DNA of 64,000 nucleotides from Litsea cubeba (GCA_012931725.1 CM022946.1:113986050-114050049); one strand, 5' to 3'; positions 32,425-46,100 are shown, counted from the first letter of the stretch. Numbers and translations are program-made. Notes: generated by a model from the letters alone, not told the origin.

Positions 32425-34234
32425 TGTTAGTTTTATGGACTCAATCCAGTAGATGATATATTAAATTGATTAAATTCTTTATTTATTCATATATTCATGC
32501 TTACTTTTCATGAGATGAATGGTGATTTATTATATACTTGCACATAACCAATACGAATGACATGATGGTTCATGAGATGAACCGGGGTCCACAAGTATAT
32601 TAGATGTAACACATGTGTATGGATGAGATCCACATACGGGAGACATGTGTGACAAATCTTATACTTAAATATCTTCACAACCAGTGATGAGACTGGACAT
32701 CTCATACTGACAAGGTTGCAGTACTTTGATCACTATGAGATAGTGTGACTTGTCTCGATCATCAGAATGGAAGATTCTGGATCATAGTGCTGGTACATTG
32801 GATGTATTGAAGGACCATGAGAAGCACCTTATAAACACTGTCTTTATTTTAAGGTCTGCTCTCATAATTCCCTAGCAATAGGCTCTCAATCCTGAGACAT
32901 TAATGAACTCAAGTTTCTATCTATTCATTTGCTTTGAGTCACCAATGAGTGAGGCCAACTGTAGGTCAACACCTCGGTGATTTGGGTACGTGGTAATAGA
33001 GCTGTGGGAACATTCAATAGTCAAGATGGAATCTATCTCTAATATCCCCTTGTGCCAATTAATGGATTTATCATTGGTAAGTGCGCACCCATTCCGATTA
33101 AGAGTTAATTGGAAATGTACCTATTGATCATTATAATTAATTGGGGCTCAAGGATAATAAGATATGGATCTAGTTTGGAAGACAGGTCCAATTAATCCAT
33201 GGATATTGATAGAGGGGTCTACTTGTGGTAATGTGGAAGTTTAGGGTCTTCTATGTAATATTCCTAAGACTGGAGTTCAATTGCATTTATATAGTGGAGT
33301 TATTTGCAATTAACTGTGGGCCCGGATTACACATGAGATGTGGGGTCGCGAGTCCCAGTTGGAGCCAGCTTTCTAAGGAATCCCTAGTGGTCCCCACGCT
33401 AGCCCAATTATTAGAAAGTATCTAATTCTAGTTGAACTCTAAAAGGAAAGTTACTATTTCTATTTGAAGTGAGACTTCTAATAGTGGTAATAGTAGACTT
33501 ACTAATTTTAGTAGAAGTGAGACATCTATTTTAATTAGAAAGGAATTGGAAAGTTACTAATCATATTTGAAGTGAGACTTCTAATTATGATATGGTAAGT
33601 TACTAATTAATTAATGGAAGTAAGACTTCTATTTTAATTAAGAAGAGATAGTTACTAATTTTTGGAAGTAAGACTTCTAATGGAAATTAGTAAGTTGGGC
33701 TTGCAAAAGCTATAAATAAGAGGAGAAGAGGCCTTGGACGTCCCATGCATACAACCACCTAGGGATTCACGCCCAAGGCCCTTTTGTGCAATAGTTGCAC
33801 ATGCTCTTCCTACTCCCCCTCTTCTAGTTCTCTTTCTAGTTCCTCCCTAGAGTTCCTAGTAGTTTTCTCTTGGAGATCCCACCATCTTCTTGAGAAAAGG
33901 AGAATCTGATACGGGTCATAGCGTGGAAGATCAAGAGGTCTTGGAGATCCCTATTTGATTAGTGAAAGCGTTTCATCATCAAAGAAAGACGCAACTCCTC
34001 CATTAGAGCACAACCGAGCTCCAAAGGTATAATCCACTTCCTTGCATGTTGTAGATTATTATGGATGCTTGTTAGTTGCTATTTTTATCTTCTAGATAGA
34101 TTGTCATACTGATCATGATGGCTGAGATTGAGGACATAGATCTTGGATTGGGTTTTATAGCCTTGTGGATAGTTGATCCCTGCGTCAAGTGGGTCAAAAG
34201 TTTTTGAAACCTATCCTAGAGGCCCACCCTATTT
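32425..34234 (+). repeat. Copia copy 2, 3' LTR (right end truncated)
   Basis: Nearly identical to 25101-26916. It stops after CCACCCTATTT, losing CCAACA or CAACA, where satellite CATATGTTTTTGCTCG begins. The second dyad has one base change (GACATC). Confidence 0.93.
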
Positions 34235-34490
34235 CATATGTTTTTGCTCGTTACTCTCTAACCGGGAGTCCTATTTACGTCCCGTCAGTTTCTACGAGTG
34301 ACTCTTCCCTCGAGCGAAGTGCTGTGCCAGTTTCCTATTTTTGGAGGGGGCGTTTCCTGTTCCGGACCCCCGGCTGGCTGTTTTGGAGCCTAAGTGTTGG
34401 AGAATCATGTGTTTTCGCTCGTAACTCTCTAACTGGGAGTCCTCTTTGCGAGCCGTCAGTTCCTACGAGTCACTATACCCTCGAGCAAAG
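34235..34490 (+). repeat. Right copy of 255-bp direct repeat flanking Copia copy 2
   Basis: Matches 24845-25100 and then continues into the satellite as GCAAAGTGCTCGTGCC, the sequence expected on the right side of an insertion at this site. Confidence 0.9.
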
Positions 34491-37400
34491 TGCTCGTGCC
34501 GGTTTTCGATTTATGGAGGGTCCGTTTCCCATTCTAAGTGTTGGAGAATCTTATGTTTTCGCTCGTAACTCTCTAACTGGGAGTCCTATTTGCGAGCTGG
34601 CAGTTCCTACGAGTCACTCTACCCTCGAGCGAAGTGCTCGTGCCGGTTTTCGATTTTTGAAGGGGCCGTTTCCCGTTCCGGACCCCTGGCGGGCCGTTTT
34701 GGAGCCTAGGTGTTGGAAAATCCTATGTTTTCGGGCGGAACTCTCTAACCGGGAGTCCTATTTTCGTGCCGTCAGTTCCTACGAGTCACTCTACCCTCGA
34801 GTGAAGTGCTCGTGCCGGTTTCCTATTTTTGGAGGTGGCGTTTCCAGTTCCGGACCCCCGGCGGGCCGTTTTGGAGCCTAAGTGTTGGAGATTCTTGTGT
34901 TTTCGCTCGTTACTCTCTAACCGGGAGTTCTCTTTGCGAGCCGACAGTTCCTACGAGTCACTCTACCCTTAAGTAAAGTGCCCGTGCCGGTTTCCAATTT
35001 TTGGAGGGGGCGTTTCCCGTTCCGGACCCCCGGCGGGCCGTTTTGGAGCTCAAGTGTTGGAGATTCTTGTGTTTTTACTCGTAACTCTCTAACCGGGATT
35101 CCTCTTTGCGAGCCGTCAGTTCCTACGAGTCACTCTAAACTCGAGCAAAGTGCCCGTGCCAGTTTCCGATTTTTGGAGGGGCCGTTTCTCGTTCGGACCT
35201 CGGGCGGGCCGTTTTCGAGCATAAGAGTTGGAAAATCCTATGTTTTCGGTCGTAACTCTCTAACCGGGAGTCCTATTTGCTTGTCGTCAGTTCCTACGAG
35301 TCGCTCTGCCCTCGAACGAAGTGCTTGTGCCAGTTTCCGATTTTTGGAGGGACCATCTCATGTTCCGGACCCTTGGCGGGCCATTTTGGAGCCTAAGTGT
35401 TGGAGAATCATATGTTTTCGCTCGTAACTCTCTAACCGGGAGTCCTATTTGCGTGCCGTCAGTTTCTACGAGTCACTCTTTCCTCGAGCAAAGTGCTCGT
35501 GCCGGTTTCCGATTTTTGGTGGGGCCGTTTCACATTCCGGTCCTCCAGCGGGCGGTTTTGGAGCCTAAGTGTTGGAGAATCATAAGTTTTCGGCCGTAAC
35601 TCTCTAACCGGGAGTCATATTTGCGTGGCGTCAGTTCCTACGAGTCACTCTACCCTCGAGCGATGTGCTCATATCAGTTTCTGATTTTTGGAGGGGCCGT
35701 TTCACATTCCAGACCCCCAGCGGGCCGTTTTGGAGCCTAAGTGTTGGAGAATCCTAAGATTTCGCTCGTAACTCTCTAACCGGGAGTCCTATTTGCGTGC
35801 CGTCAGACCCTACGAGCCACTCTACCCTCGAGCGAAGTGCTCGTGCCGGTTTTCGACTTTTGGAGGGGCCGTTTCACGTTCCGGACCCCCGGCGGGCCAT
35901 TTTGGAGCCTAAGTGTATAAGAATCCTATGTTTTCGCTCGTAATTCTCTAACCAAGAGTCCTATTTGCGTGCCGTCAGTTCCTACGAGTGACTCTACCCT
36001 CGAGCGAAGTACCCATGCCGGTTTCCGAGTTTTGGAGGGGCCGTTTCCAGTTCCGGATCCCCGGCGGGTCGATTTGGAGCCTAAGTTTTGGAAAATCCTG
36101 TGTTTTCGCCCGTAACTCTCTAATCGGGAGTCTTATTTGCGAGCCGTTAGTTCCTACGAGTCACTCTACCCTCGAGCGACGTGCTCGTGCCGGTTTCCTA
36201 TTTTTGGAGGCGACGTTTCTTGTTCCGGACCCCCGGCGGGCCGTTTTGGAGCCTAAGTGTAGGAAAATCCTATATTTTTGCTCGTAACTCTCTAACCGGG
36301 AGTCCACTTTGTGAGCCATCAGTTCCTACGAGTCACTCTACCCTCGAGCAAAGTGCACGTGCCGATTTTTGATTTATGGAGGGTCCGTTTCCCAATCCGG
36401 ACCCCCGACGGGCCGTTTTGGAGCCTAAGTGTTGGAGAATCCTGTGTTTTCGCTCGTAACTCTCTAACTGGGAGTCCTCTTTGCCAGCCGTCAGTTCGTA
36501 CGAGTCACTCTACCCTCGAGCGAAGTGCTCGCGCCGGTTTCCAATTTTTATAGGGTCCGTGTCCCGTTCCGGACCCCAGGCGGGCCGTTTTGGGGCCTAA
36601 GTGTTGGAGAATCCTGTGTTTTCGCACGTAACTCTCTAACCGGGAGTCCTCTTTGCGAGCCGTCAGTTCCTATGAGTCAGTCTACCCTCGAGCAAAGTGC
36701 TCATGCCGGTTTCCGATTTATGGAGGGTCCGTTTCCCATTCTAAGTGTTGGAGAATCTTATGTTTTCGCTCGTAACTCTCAATCCGGGAGTCCTATTTGC
36801 GAGCTTGCAGTTCCTACAAGTCACTCTACCCTCGAGCGAAGTCCTCGTGCCGGTTTCCGATTTTTGTAGGGGCTATTTCCCATTCCAGACTTCCGGAGGG
36901 CCGTTTTGGAGCTTAAGTGATGGAAAATCTTGTGTTTTCGGTCGTAACTCTCTAACTGGGAGTCCTATTTGCGTGCCGTCAGTTCCTACGAGTCACTCTA
37001 CCCTCGAGCGAAGTGCTCGTGCCGGTTTCCGATATACGGAGGGGCCGTTTCCCATTCCGGACCCCCGGCGGGCTGTTTTGGAGCCTGAGCGTTGGAGAAT
37101 CATATGTTTTCGGCCGTAACTCTCTAACCGGGAGTGCTATTTGCGAGCCGTCAGTTCCTACGAGTCACTCTACCCTCGAGTGAAGTGCTCGTGCCGGTTT
37201 CCTATTTTTGGAGGGGGCGTTATCAGTTTCGGACCCCCGGCGGGCCATTTTGGAGCCTAAGTGTTGGAGAATCATATGTTTTCGGCCATAACTCTCTAAC
37301 CGGGAGTGCTATTTGTGAGCTGTCAGTTCCTACGAGTCACTCTACCCTCGAGTAAAGTGCTCGTGCCGGTTTCCTATTTTTGGAGGGGGCGTTACCAGTT

Positions 37401-39330
37401 CCGTACCCCCGCGGGCCGTTTTGGAGCCTAAGTGTTGGAGAGACCTGTGTTTTCAATCGTAATCTCTAACTGGGAGTCCTCTTTACGAGCCGTCAGTTCC
37501 TACGAGTCACTCTACCCTCGACCAAAGTGCTCGTGCTAGTTTCTGATTTATGGAGGGTCCGTTTCCCATTCTAAGTGTTGGAGAATCTTATGTTTTCACT
37601 CGTAACTCTCTAACCGGGAGTCCTATTTGCGAGCTGGCAGTTCCTACGAGTCACTCTACCCTCGAGCGTCGTGGTCGTGCCGGTTTCCGATTTTTATAGG
37701 GTCTGTTTCCCGTTCTGGACCCCAGGCGGGCCGTTTTGGAGCCTAAGTGTTGGAGAATCCTGTGTTTTCACTCGTAACTCTCTAACCGGGAGTCCTATTT
37801 TCGAGCCGTTAGTTCCTACGAGTCACTCTACCCTCGAGCAAAGTGCTCGTGCCGGTTTCCGATTTATGGTGGGTCCATTTCCCATTCTAAGTGTTGGAGA
37901 ATCTTATGTTTTCGCTCGTAACTCCCTAACCAGGAGTCATATTTCTGAGCTGGCAGTTCCTACGAGTCACTCTACCCTCGAGCGAAGTCCTCGTGCCGGT
38001 TTCCGATTTTTGTAGGGGCCGTTTCCTGTTCCGGATCCCCGGCTGGCCGTTTTGGAGCCTAAGTGTTGGAGAATCATATGTTTTCGGCCGTAACTCTCTA
38101 ACCGGGAGCCCTATTTGCGAGCCATCAGTTCCTACGAGTCACTCTACCCTCGAGTGAAGTGCTCGTGCCGGTTTCCTATTTTGGAGGTGGCGTTTCTGGT
38201 TCCGGACCCCCGGCAGGCCGTTTTGGAGCCTAAATGTTAGAGAGTCCTGTGTTTTCGCTCGTAACTCTCTAACTGGGAGTCCCCTATGCGAGCCGTCAGT
38301 TCCTACGAGTCAGTCAACCCTCGAATAAAGTGCTCGTGCCGGTTTCCGATTTATGGAGGGTCCATTTCATATTCTAACTGTTGGAGAATCTTATGTTTTC
38401 GCTCGTAGCTCTCTAACCGGGACTCATATTTGCGAGCTGGCAGTTCCTACGAGTCACTCTACCCTCGAACGAAGTGCTCGTGCCGTTACCGATTTTTGTA
38501 GGGGCCGTTTCCCGTTCCGGACCCCTGGCGGGCCGTTTTGGAGCCTAGGTGTTGGAAAATCCTATGTTTTCGGGCTGAACTCTCTAACCGGGAGTCCTAT
38601 TTGCGTGCCGTCAGTTCCTACGTGTCACTCTACCCTCGAACGAAGTGCTCGTACCGGTTTTCGATTTTTCGAGGGACTGTTTCACTTTCCGGACACCTGG
38701 CGGGCCGTTTTGGAGACTAAGTGTTGGAGAATCATATTTTTTCCCTCGTAACTCTCTAATGGGGAGTCCAATTTGCGTGCAGTCAGTTTCTACGAGTAAC
38801 TCTACCCTCGAACGATGTGATCTTGCCGGTTTTCTATTTTTACATGGACTGATTCACGTTCCGGACCCCCGGCGGGCCGTTTTGGAGCCTAAGTGTTGGA
38901 GATTGTTGTGTTTTCGGTCGTAACTCTCTAACCGGGAGTCCTCTTTGGGAGCCGACAATTCCTACGAGTCACTCTACCCTTGGGTAAAGTGCCCGTGCCG
39001 GTTTCCGATTTTTGGAGGGGGCTTTTCCCGTTCCTGACCCCCGCGGGCCGTTTTGGAGCTCAAGTGTTGGAGATTGTTGTGTTTTCGCTCGTAACTCTCT
39101 AACCGGGATTCGTCTTTGCGAGCCGTCAGTTCCTACGGGTCACTCTACACTCGAGCAATGTGCCCATGCTAGTTTCCGATTTTTGGAGGGGCCGTTTCCC
39201 GTTCGGACCCCTGGCGGGCCGTCTTGGAGCCTAAGAGTTGGATAATCCAATGCTTTCGGTCGTAACTCTCTAACCGGGAGTCCTATTTGCTTGTCGTCAA
39301 TTCCTACGAGTCGCTCTGCCCTCGAGCGAA

Positions 39331-41000
39331 GTGCTCGTGCCAGTTTCCGATTTTTGGAGGGGCCGTCTCATGTTTCGGACCCCCAGCGGGCCGTTTTGGA
39401 TCCTAAGTGTTGGAGAATCATATATTTTCGCTCGTAACTCTCTAATCGGGAGTCCTATTTGCGTGCCGTCAGTTTCTACGAGTCACTCTTCTGTCGAGCA
39501 AGGTGCTCGTGCCGGTTTCCGATTTTTGGTGCGGCCGTTTCACATTCCGGGCCTCCAGCGGGCCGTTTTGGAGCCTAAGTGTTGGAGAATCATATGTTTT
39601 CGGCTGTAACTCTCTAGCCGGGAGTCATATTAGCGTGGCGTCAGTTCCTACGAGTCATTCTACCCTCGAGCGATGTGCTCATGTTGGTTTCGGATTTTTG
39701 GAGGGGCCGTTTCACATTCCGGACCCCCAGCGGGCCGTTTTGGAGCCTAAGTGTTGGAGAATCCTATGATTTCGCTCGTAACTCTCTAACCGAGAGTCCT
39801 ATTTGCGTTCCGTCTGACCGTACGAGTCACTCTACCCTCGAGCGAAGTGCTCGTGCCAGTTTTTGATTTTTGGCGGGGCCGTTTCACATTCCGGACCCCC
39901 GGCGGGCCATTTTGGAGCCTAAGTGTTGGAGAATCCTGTGTTTTCGCTCGTAACTCTCTAACCGAGAGTGCTATTTGCGTGCCATCAATTCCTACGAGTG
40001 ACTGTACCCTCGAGCGAAGTACCCGTGCCGGTTTCCGAGTTTTGAAGGGGATGTTTCCAGTTCCGGACCCCCGGCGGGTCGATTTGGAGCCTAAGTTTTG
40101 GAAAATCCCGTGTTTTCGCCCGTAACTCTCTAATCGGGAGTCCTATTTGCGAGCCGTCAGTTCCTAGAGTTACTCTATCCTCGAGCGACGTGGTCGTGCC
40201 GGTTTCTTATTTTTGGAGGCGGCGTTTCCAGTTCCGGACCCCCGGCGGGCCGTTTTGGAGCCTAAATGTAGGAGAATCCTATGTTTTCGCTCGTAACTCT
40301 CTAACCGGGAGTCCTCTTTGCGAGCCGTCAGTTCCTACGAGTCACTCTACCCTCGAGCAAAGTGCTCATGCCGGTTTCTGATTTATGGAGGGTCCGTTTC
40401 CCATTCTAAGTGTTGGTGTATCTTATGTTTTCGCTCGTAACTCTCTAACCGGGAGTCCTATTTGCGAGCCGTCAGTTCCTACGAGTCACTCTACCCTCGA
40501 GCAAAGTGCTCGTCCCGGTTTCCGATTTATGGAGGGTCCGTTTCCCATTCTAAGTGTTGGAGAATCTTATGTTTTCACTCGTAACTCTCTAACCGAAAGT
40601 CCTATTTGCGAGCTGGCAGTTCCTACGAGTCACTCTACCCTCGAGCGAAGTCCTTGTGCCAGTTTCCATTTTTTATAGGGGCCGTTTCCCGTTCCGGACT
40701 CCCGGCGGGCCATTTTGGAGCTTAAGTGTTGGAAAATCCTATGTTTTCGGTCGTAACTCTCTAACCGGGAGTCCTATTTGCGTGCCGTCAGTTCCTACGA
40801 GTCACTCTACCCTCAAGCGAAGTGGTCGTGCCGGTTTCCGATTTACGGAGGGGCCGTTTCCCATTCCGGACCCCCGGCGGGCCTTTTTGGAGCTTGGAGA
40901 ATCATATGATTTCGGCCGTAACTCTCTAACCGGGAGTGCTATTTGCGAGCCGTCAGTTCCTACGAGTCACTCTACCCTCGAGTGAAGTGCTCGTGCCGGT
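39331..41000 (+). repeat. Satellite block A, first copy (repeats at 41475)
   Basis: Units here match 41475-43140 in order at a shift of 2144-2145 bp, including private variants such as TTTTTGGTGCGGCC. A weaker relative begins near 35321. After about 41000 the match moves to a shift of about 2805, as if an extra 660-bp tetramer lies in the second copy. Confidence 0.8.
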
Positions 41001-41474
41001 TTCCTATTTTTGGAGGGGGCGTTACCAGTTCCGGACCCCCGGTGGGCCATTTTGGAGCCTAAGTGTTGGAGAGTCCTGTGTTTTCGCTCGTAACTCTCTA
41101 ACTAGGAGTCCTCTTTGCGAGCTGTCAGTTCCTACGAGCGACTCTACCCTCGAGAAAAGTGCTCGTGCCGGTATCAGATTTATGGAGGGTCCGTTTCCTA
41201 ATCTAAGTGTCGGAGAATCTTATGTTTTCACTCGTAACTCTCTAACCGGGAGTCCTATTTGCGAGCTGGCAGTTCCTACGAGTCACTCTACCCTCGAGCA
41301 AAGTCCTCGTGCCGGTTTCCGATTTTTGTACGGTCTGTTTCCCATTCCGGACCCTAGGCGGGCCGTTTTGGAGCCTAAGTTTTGGAGAATCCTGTGTTTT
41401 CCCTCGTAACTCTCTAACTGTGAGTCCTCTTTGCGAGCCGTCAGTTCCTACGAGTCACTCTACTCTCGAGCAAA

Positions 41475-43140
41475 GTGCTCGTGCCAGTTTCCGATTTTTG
41501 GAGGGGCCGTCTCATGATTCGGACCCCCGGCGGGCCGTTTTGGATCCTAAATGTTGGAAAATCATATATTTTCGCTCGTAACTCTCTAATCGGGAGTCCT
41601 ATTTGCGTGCCGTCAGTTTCTACGAGTCACTCTTCCGTCGAGCAAGGTGCTCGTGCTGGTTTCCGATTTTTGGTGCGGCCGTTTCACATTCCGGGCCTCC
41701 AGCGGGCCGTTTTGGAGCCTAAGTGTTGGAGAATCATATGTTTTCGGCTGTAACTCTCTAGCCGGGAGTCATATTTGCGTGGCGTCAGTTCCTACGAGTC
41801 ATTCTACCCTCGAGCGATGTGCTCGTGTTGGTTTCGGATTTTTGGAGGGGCCTTTTCACATTCCGGACCCCCAGCGGGCCGTTTTGGAGCCTAAGTGTTG
41901 GAGAATCCTATGATTTCGCTCGTAACTCTCTAACCGAGAGTCCTATTTGCGTTCCGTCAGACCGTACGAGTCACTCTACCCTCGAGCGAAGTGCTCGTGC
42001 CGGTTTTTGATTTTTGGCGGGGCCGTTTCACATTCCGGACCCCCGGCGGGCCATTTTCGAGCCTAAGTGTTGGAGAATCCTATGTTTTCGCTCGTAACTC
42101 TCTAACCGAGAGTGCTATTTGCATGCCATCAATTCCTACGAGTGACTGTACCCTCGAGCGAAGTACCCGTGCCGGTTTCCGAGTTTTGAAGGGGATGTTT
42201 CCAGTTCCGGACCCCCGGCGGGTCGATTTGGAGCCTAAGTTTTGGAAAATCCTGTGTTTTCGCCCGTAACTCTCTAATCGGGAGTCCTATTTGCGAGCCG
42301 TCAGTGCCTACGAGTCACTCTATCCTCGAGCGACGTGGTCGTGCCGGTTTCTTATTTTTGGAGGCGGCGTTTCCAGTTCCGGACCCCCGGCGGGCCGTTT
42401 TGGAGCCTAAGTGTAGGAGAATCCTATGTTTTCGCTCGTAACTCTCTAACCGGGAGTCCTCTTTCCGAGCCGTCAGTTCCTACGAGTCACTCTACCCTCG
42501 AGCAAAGTGCTCATGCCTGTTTCTGATTTATGGAGGGTCCGTTTCCCATTCTAAGTGTTGGAGTATCTTATGTTTTCGCTCGTAACTCTCTAACTGGGAG
42601 TCCTATTTGCGAGCCGTCAGTTCCTACGAGTCACTCTACCCTCGAGCAAAGTGCTCGTCCCGGTTTCCGATTTATGGAGGGTCAGTTTCCCATTCTAAGT
42701 GTTGGAGAATCTTATGTTTTCGCTCGTAACTCTCTAACCGAAAGTCCTATTTGCGAGCTGGCAGTTCCTACGAGTCACTCTACCCTCGAGCGAAGTTCTT
42801 GTGCCGGTTTCCATTTTTTATAGGGGCCGTTTCCCGTTCCGGACTCCCGGCGGGCCGTTTTGGAGCTTAAGTGTTGGAAAATCCCATGTTTTCGGTCGTA
42901 ACTCTCTAACTGGGAGTCCTATTTGCGTGCCGTCAGTTCCTACGAGTCACTCTACCCTCGAGCGAAGTGCTCGTGCCGGTTTCCGATTTACGGAGGGGCC
43001 GTTTCCCATTCCGGACCCCCGGCGGGCCGTTTTGGAGCTTGGAGAATCATATGATTTCGGCCGTAACTCTCTAACCGGGAGTGCTATTTGCGAGCCGTCA
43101 GTTCCTACGAGTCACTCTACCCTCGAGCGAAGTGCTCGTG
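41475..43140 (+). repeat. Satellite block A, second copy
   Basis: Matches 39331-41000 unit for unit. A 660-bp tetramer step (43081 to 43741) follows. Confidence 0.8.
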
Positions 43141-46100
43141 CCGGTTTCCTATTTTTGGTGGGGGCGTTACCAGTTCCGGACCCCCGGTGGGCCATTTTGG
43201 AGCCTAAGTGTTGGAGAGTCCTGTGTTTTCGCTCGTAACTCTCAAACTGGGAGTCCTCTTTACGAGCCGTCAGTTCCTACGAGTCACTCTACCCTCGAGC
43301 AAAGTGCTCGTGCCGGTTTTCGATTTATGGAGGGTCCGTTTCCCATTCTAAGTGTTGGAGAATTTCATTTTTTCGCTCGTAACATTGTAACCGGGAGTCC
43401 TATTTACGAGCTGGCAGTTCCTACGGGTCACTCTACCCTCGAGTGAAGTCCTCGTGCCGGTTTCTGATTTTTGTAGGGGCCGTTTCCCGTTCCGGACTCC
43501 CGGCAGGCCGTTTTGGAGCTTAAGTGTTGGAAAATCCTGTTTTTTCGGTTGTAACTCTCTAACCGGGAGTCCTATTTGCGTGCCGTCTGCTCCTACGAGT
43601 CACTCTACCCTCAGGCGAAGTGCTCGTTCCGGTTTCCGATTTACGGAGGGGACGTTTCCCATTCCGGACCCTCGGCTGGCCGTTTTGGAGCCCAAGTGTT
43701 GGAGAATCATATATTTTTGGCCGTAACTCTCTAACCGGGTGTGCTATTTGCGAGCCGTCAGTTCCTACGAGTCATTCTACCCTCGAGTAAAGTGCTCGTG
43801 CCCGTTTCCTATTTTTGGAGGGGGCGTTACCAGTTCTGGACCCCCGGCGGGCCGTTATGGAGCCTAAGTGTTGGAGAGTCCTGTGTTTTCGCTCGTAACT
43901 CTCTAACTAGGAGTCCTCTTTGCGAGCCGTCAGTTCCTACGAGTGACACTACCCTCGAGCAAAGTGCTCGTGCCGGTATCAGATTTATGGAGGGTCCGTT
44001 TCCTAATCTAAGTGTCGGAGAATCTTATGTTTTCACTCGTAACTCTCTAACCGGGAGTCCTATTTGCGAGCTGGCAGTTCCTACGAGTCACTCTACCCTC
44101 GAGCAAAGTCCTCGTGCCGGTTTCCGATTTTTGTAGGGTCTGTTTCCCATTCCGGACCCCAGGCGGGCCGTTTTGGAGCCTAAGTTTTGGAGAATCCTGT
44201 GTTTTCACTCGTAACTCTCTAACTGGGAGTCCTCTTTGCGAGCCGTCAGTTCCTACGAGTCACTCTACTCTCGAGCAAAGTGCTCATGCCGGTTTTCGAT
44301 TTATGGAGGGTCCGTTTCCCATTCTATGTGTTGGAGAGTCTTATATTTTCACTCGTAACTCTCTAACCGGGAGTCCTATTTCCAAGCTGGTAGTTCCTTC
44401 CAGTGACTCTACGCTCGAGCGAAGTACTCGTGCCGATTTCCGATTTTTGTAGGGGCCGTTTCCCGTTCCGGATTCCCGGCGGGCCGTTTTGGAGCTTAAG
44501 TGTTGTAAAATCCTATGTTTAGAGTCGTAACTCTCTAACCGGGAGTCCTATTCGCGTGCCGTCATTTGCTACGAGTCACACTACCCTCGAGCGAAGTGTT
44601 CGTGCCGGTTTCCGATTTACGGAGGGGCCGTTTCCCATTCCGGACCCCCGGCTAGCCCTTTTGCAGCCTAAGTGTTGGAGAATCATAAGTTTTCGGCCGT
44701 AACTCTCTAACCGAGAGTCCTATTTCTGAGCCGTTAGTTCCTACGAGTCACTCTACCCTCGAGTGAAGTGCTCGTGCCGGTTTCCTATTTTTGGAGGGGG
44801 CGTTACCAGTTCCGCACCCCCAGCGGGCCGTTTTGGAGCCTAAGTGTTGGAGAGTCCCGTGTTTTCGCTCGTAACTCTCTAACTGGGAGTCCTATTTGCG
44901 AGCCGTCAGTTCCGACGAGTCACTCTACCCTCGGGCGAAGTGCTCATGCCGGTTTTCGATTTTTGTAGGGGCTGTTTCAGGTTTCAGACCCCTGGCGGGC
45001 CATTTTGGAGCCTAAGTGTTGTAGAATCCTATGTTTTCACTCGTAACTCTCTAACCGGAAGTCCTCTTTGCGAGCCGTCAGTTCCTACGAGTCACTCTGC
45101 CATCGAGCAAAGTGCTCGTTCCGGTTTCCGATTTACGGAGGGGCCGTTTCCCGTTCCGGACCCCTGGCGGGCCATTTTGGAGCCTAAGTGTTGGAGAATC
45201 CTGTGTTTTCTCTCGTAACTCTCTAACCGGGAGTTCTCTTTGCGAGCCGTCAGTTTCTACGAGTCACTCTACCCTCGAGCGAAGTGCTCGTGCCGGTTCC
45301 CAATTTTTATAGGGACCGTTTCCCATTCCGGACCCCCGGCGGGCAGTTTTGGAGCCTAAGTATTGGAGAAACCTGTGTTTTCGCTCGTAACTCTCTAACC
45401 AGGAGTCCTCTTTGCGAGCCGTCAGTTCCTACGAGTCAGTCTACCCTCGAGCAAAGTGCTCATGCCGATTTTCGATTTTTGGAGGGTCCGTTTCCTATTC
45501 TAAGTGTTGGAGAATCTTATGTTTTCGCTCGTAACTCTCTAACCGAGAGTCCTATTTGCGAGCAGGCAGTTCCTATGAGTCACTCTACCCTTGAGCGAAG
45601 TCCTCGTGCCGGTTTCCGATTTTTGTGGGGGCCGTTTCCCGTTCCGGACTCCCGGCAGGCCGTTTTGCAGCTTAAGTGTTGTAAAATCCTATATTTTCGT
45701 TTGTAACTCTCTAACCGGGAGTCCTATTTGCGTGCCGTCAGTTCCTACGAGTCACTCTACCCTCGAGCGAAGTGCTCGTGCCGGTTTCCAATTTACGGTG
45801 GGGACGTTTCCCATTCCGGACCCCCGGTGGGCCGTTTTGGAGCCTAAGTGTTGGAGAATCATATGTTTTTGGCCGTAACTCTCTAACCGGGAGTGCTATT
45901 TGCGAGCCGTCAGTTCCTACGAGTCACTCTACCCTCGAGTGAAGTGCTCGTGCCGGTTTCCTATTTTTGGAGGAGGCGTTACCAGTTCCGGACCCCCGGC
46001 GGGCCGTTTTGGAGCCTAAGTGTTGGAGAGTCCTGTGTTTTCGCTCGTAACTCTCTAACTGGGAGTCCTTTTTGCGAGCCGTCAGTTCCTACGAGTCACT

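Larger units (their letters stand above)
25101..34234 (+). mobile_element. Ty1/Copia LTR retrotransposon, copy 2 (full length)
   Basis: A complete 9.1-kb element inserted in the satellite: 5' LTR, primer site, leader, gag, degenerate pol, polypurine tract, 3' LTR. The two LTRs differ at only about ten positions by eye, so the insertion is young. Yet pol carries the same stops and the same RT deletion as copy 1. The right LTR lacks its last five or six bases (CCAACA) and abuts a 255-bp repeat of the left flank instead of a 5-bp duplication. Confidence 0.95.

Noticed and set aside
34189..34881. A 230-codon + frame rich in repeated WRGRF, SLSVGESY and NSLTGSP segments, and many similar shorter frames throughout the satellite
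   Set aside because: All are read through tandem 172-bp units, change frame with each unit, lack any common start context and end arbitrarily. They are by-products of the repeat.
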